A stretch of 7,517 nt of DNA. It comes from Deferribacteres bacterium. Lineage in GTDB: Bacteria > Nitrospirota > Thermodesulfovibrionia > UBA6902. A model generated the notes under the pieces. It was not told the DNA's origin. It did no database searches and saw only the letters and a list, made by a program, of their open reading frames with translations. The position numbers were made by a program, and so were the translations under genes. Shown in pieces: positions 5,735 through 7,517 of the stretch (positions are counted from its first letter, which is position 1; each line of letters starts with the position of its first letter). The DNA lies in contig JAUVPO010000088.1 in NCBI GenBank assembly GCA_030598625.1, positions 1-7,517 of the forward strand, written 5' to 3'.

Positions 5735-7300
5735 TTATCCCAGAATTTTATCAACCTCTTTGGCATCAGCATCCATAACATAATCAATGCCTGACACCTC
5801 TGCTGCATCTCTTGTAAGCGCCATAAGGTCGTTTCTGTCAATATGCTTAAGTGCAAATTTTCTGGCCCCTGCCATTAACTGCTGGAGACCCTGTTTCATC
5901 CGGTCAACGTAGGAATACAGACCAATGGCCCCTGCAGGAAGCTTTTCAAAATCTTTTCCGAACCGCTCCTTGAGTTCGCTGCCGACTGCAAATAAACGCA
6001 GATAGCCTTCCACTACACTCTCTCCCTCAAGTTCCATTTTTTCCGCCATTAATTTACCATGGGTTTTGCCTACCATGGCAGCGGCGAACAGCGCACGCCC
6101 CAGACAGATCGCCTTTACATAAGGGGCGCCCAAAGCCAGTCCCTTGAAGATATGGTCCTCCAGGGAAAGGCCGCCCGCAATGGCAATCGGCGGGATATAC
6201 GCTCCCTTTTTCGCGAGTTTTTCGCACATCTGATAGGTAAGGCATTCAAGCTGTACTGTCGGGATACCCCATTCGTTCATCATGCGCCACGGGCTCATGC
6301 CGGTTCCTCCGCCAGCCCCGTCGATTGTAAGTAGATCGATCTTTGCGTCAGAAGAATATTTTATGGCGCGTGCAAGGTCGGCAGGGCGATAGGCGCCGGT
6401 TTTCAGAGTGACATATTTGGCCCCTACGGAACGCAGGTACTCAACCGATTTATGGAAAGACTCCTCCTCTACCATGCCGAGACGGGAGTGACGCTCAAAC
6501 TCGGAAATACCACCGGCCTCAAAAGCCTTCAGAGCAGCGTGATTTGTCGGATCCGGCAAAACAATGTAGCCTCTTTCCTTGAGCTGTATCGCCCTCTCAA
6601 TGGAGCGCAGCTTAACCTCGCCGCCGATGTCCTTTGCGCCCTGTCCCCATTTTAACTCAAAGATATTGATGCCCAGTTTCTCGATAACATACTCGGGCAC
6701 TCCGAGTTTGGTGTCTTCAACATTTGCCTGTACAACTACACCTCCGGTACCGTCGTACCATTGATTATACGAATTAATACGGCGCTCCATCTCCGGGGAC
6801 TTGACAATCTTTCCATTTTTTATCTCAGCCTGCGGGTCCATACCGCATACATTTTCACCGACAACGACAATCACACCGGATATTGCCGCACCTATAGCCA
6901 CTTCATCCCAGTTAATTCTTGAGATGTCAGTTGATCCGACCGCACCGGTGAAAACCGGGAAGTTCATCTTAATACTATTGTCGGCGCCGACAGTCGTTTT
7001 AGTATCAACATTCGGAAACCGTGCGATATCAGGGTCCGCTTCAACACCGACTGCACCTACAGCAGTTCCCTGAATATTGAAGTGGGAAAAATCGACAGGA
7101 TAATCCTTTTCCGAACCAGCGGTTATTTTACCGAATGGTACAGGATAAATAACTTCCCTCCCTTTAAGGGCCGACCTCCCGATTTCACATGGTCCCTCAC
7201 ATCCGTCGACACAGGTCACACAAATGCCTGATACGGGAGCAGGCGTAACCCTGGTCGTGGTTAGTGTTGCAGCGCTGAAATTAGGTTTACTGAAACTCAT
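5735..7300 (-). CDS. FMN-binding glutamate synthase family protein, non-canonical (521 aa)
   Basis: Related to the FMN barrel of the glutamate synthase large subunit, which makes glutamate from 2-oxoglutarate and ammonia. Matching features are FELKWGQGAKDIGGEVK (214-230, the G-Q-G-A-K signature), the flavin/phosphate loop TIDGAGGGTGMSPWR (325-339), and AIAGGLSLEDHIFKGLALGA (373-392) followed by the GRAL segment. The amidotransferase domain and the C-terminal GXGXG repeat domain of bacterial GltB are absent. The usual [3Fe-4S] cysteines that should follow GRAL are also missing (only AAAMVGKTHGK is found). Instead a cysteine quartet C27/C30/C34/C38 (CVTCVDGCEGPC) stands at the N-terminus. A strong ribosome site (AAGGAGGTG) precedes the ATG. 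It is the first complete gene of the cluster, next to a small ferredoxin. Membership of the family is clear, but glutamate synthesis as its function is uncertain. Confidence 0.85.
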   Translation of the reverse strand: MSFSKPNFSAATLTTTRVTPAPVSGICVTCVDGCEGPCEIGRSALKGREVIYPVPFGKITAGSEKDYPVDFSHFNIQGTAVGAVGVEADPDIARFPNVDTKTTVGADNSIKMNFPVFTGAVGSTDISRINWDEVAIGAAISGVIVVVGENVCGMDPQAEIKNGKIVKSPEMERRINSYNQWYDGTGGVVVQANVEDTKLGVPEYVIEKLGINIFELKWGQGAKDIGGEVKLRSIERAIQLKERGYIVLPDPTNHAALKAFEAGGISEFERHSRLGMVEEESFHKSVEYLRSVGAKYVTLKTGAYRPADLARAIKYSSDAKIDLLTIDGAGGGTGMSPWRMMNEWGIPTVQLECLTYQMCEKLAKKGAYIPPIAIAGGLSLEDHIFKGLALGAPYVKAICLGRALFAAAMVGKTHGKLMAEKMELEGESVVEGYLRLFAVGSELKERFGKDFEKLPAGAIGLYSYVDRMKQGLQQLMAGARKFALKHIDRNDLMALTRDAAEVSGIDYVMDADAKEVDKILG

Positions 7301-7383
7301 TGAACACCTCCTTGTAATTAGATTGGTACGATTAAATTATTTGCCGCTCAGTTCAATATGAAATTAATAATTATTTTCGCATG
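7301..7383 (-). promoter_or_regulatory. AT-rich leader of the gene cluster, with ribosome binding site
   Basis: This 83-bp AT-rich stretch separates the preceding frame from the glutamate-synthase-like gene and is the likeliest place for a promoter. AAGGAGGTG (7313-7305) is the ribosome site. A TTGAAC hexamer is present on the minus strand (7353-7348), but no convincing -10 box stands at the right distance. Placement of a promoter here is therefore an inference from base composition and position. Confidence 0.4.
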
Positions 7384-7517
7384 CTATTCTAATGACTGAC
7401 TGATGAAATTCTGTACAAATATATTGTAAGGAGCGCCGGAATCAACCTCCCAGACAACATTGTCCCCTGTGTAAAAAGAGTCGATGAGCCTGTCAAGGCT
7501 TTTTATACCCGAGGAAA
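7384..7517 (-). CDS. Unidentified gene, 3' part or broken remnant (43 codons in window)
   Basis: A minus-strand frame open from the window edge ends in TAG at 7386-7384. Its peptide (…GIKSLDRLIDSFYTGDNVVWEVDSG…) has protein-like composition, with a charged helix followed by a strand-like GDNVVWEVD segment. From memory this resembles the N-terminal part of larger proteins (a GDNVVWQVD-type segment seen near the start of some PEP/pyruvate-binding or ATPase-like proteins in anaerobic bacteria), so ending here would mean a truncated gene. After the TAG the frame continues for 11 hydrophobic codons to a TGA (7350-7348), which may be decayed coding sequence or chance. The gene's start lies outside the window. 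No function is assigned. Confidence 0.45.
   Translation of the reverse strand, partial: SSGIKSLDRLIDSFYTGDNVVWEVDSGAPYNIFVQNFISQSLE

Noticed and set aside
7321..7345. Possible sigma-54 promoter (TGG…TTTGC) on the plus strand
   Set aside because: The spacing between GG and GC is 16 bases instead of 10, and it points away from the cluster.
7384..7386. TAG as a pyrrolysine codon
   Set aside because: Only 11 codons follow before a TGA, with AT-rich composition and no recognised domain. A stop in a truncated or ordinary gene is simpler.

Overview
This window looks like a fragment of an anaerobic bacterial chromosome. The genes are oxygen-sensitive Fe-S, flavin and (by family) tungsten enzymes, and one contains an apparent selenocysteine codon. 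That combination suggests a Desulfobacterota, Nitrospirota or similar syntrophic or sulfate-reducing lineage, but the sequence does not fix the taxon. All supported genes lie on the minus strand, so the layout is read from right to left.

Right end (7384-7517): the last 43 codons of an unidentified reading frame that may be a broken remnant, followed by a short AT-rich leader. 5735-7300: an FMN-type protein of the glutamate synthase large-subunit family that lacks the usual [3Fe-4S] cysteines after the flavin barrel. 5473-5682: a 69-residue two-cluster ferredoxin-like protein. 3582-5402: an aldehyde:ferredoxin oxidoreductase (AOR) family tungstopterin enzyme. 3208-3582: its likely electron-transfer subunit, with 12 cysteines. 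47-3091: a 1014-residue tandem HdrA-like flavin/Fe-S protein interrupted by an in-frame TGA. The TGA sits at the second Cys of the conserved DCS-x-C motif, so it is most simply read as selenocysteine. 1-50: the first 16 codons of an MvhD-like gene, starting in an ATGA overlap with the HdrA stop.

The AOR, Fe-S subunit, HdrA and MvhD genes form a tight block (TAATG and ATGA overlaps and one 116-bp gap) and probably encode one complex. Electrons from an oxidised aldehyde or other carbonyl substrate, or to a difficult acceptor if run in reverse, would pass from the tungstopterin through the small Fe-S subunit to the HdrA flavins and on to MvhD. The logic resembles the BamB-BamC-BamE-BamF part of class II benzoyl-CoA reductase, but the substrate cannot be read from this window. 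Each of the three non-overlapping gene junctions after the glutamate-synthase-like gene carries a different palindrome: a perfect 28-bp one, a terminator-like one, and a repeat built from cgtcaat-type units.

The plus strand carries no supported gene. No RNA genes, CRISPR arrays or insertion sequences were seen.
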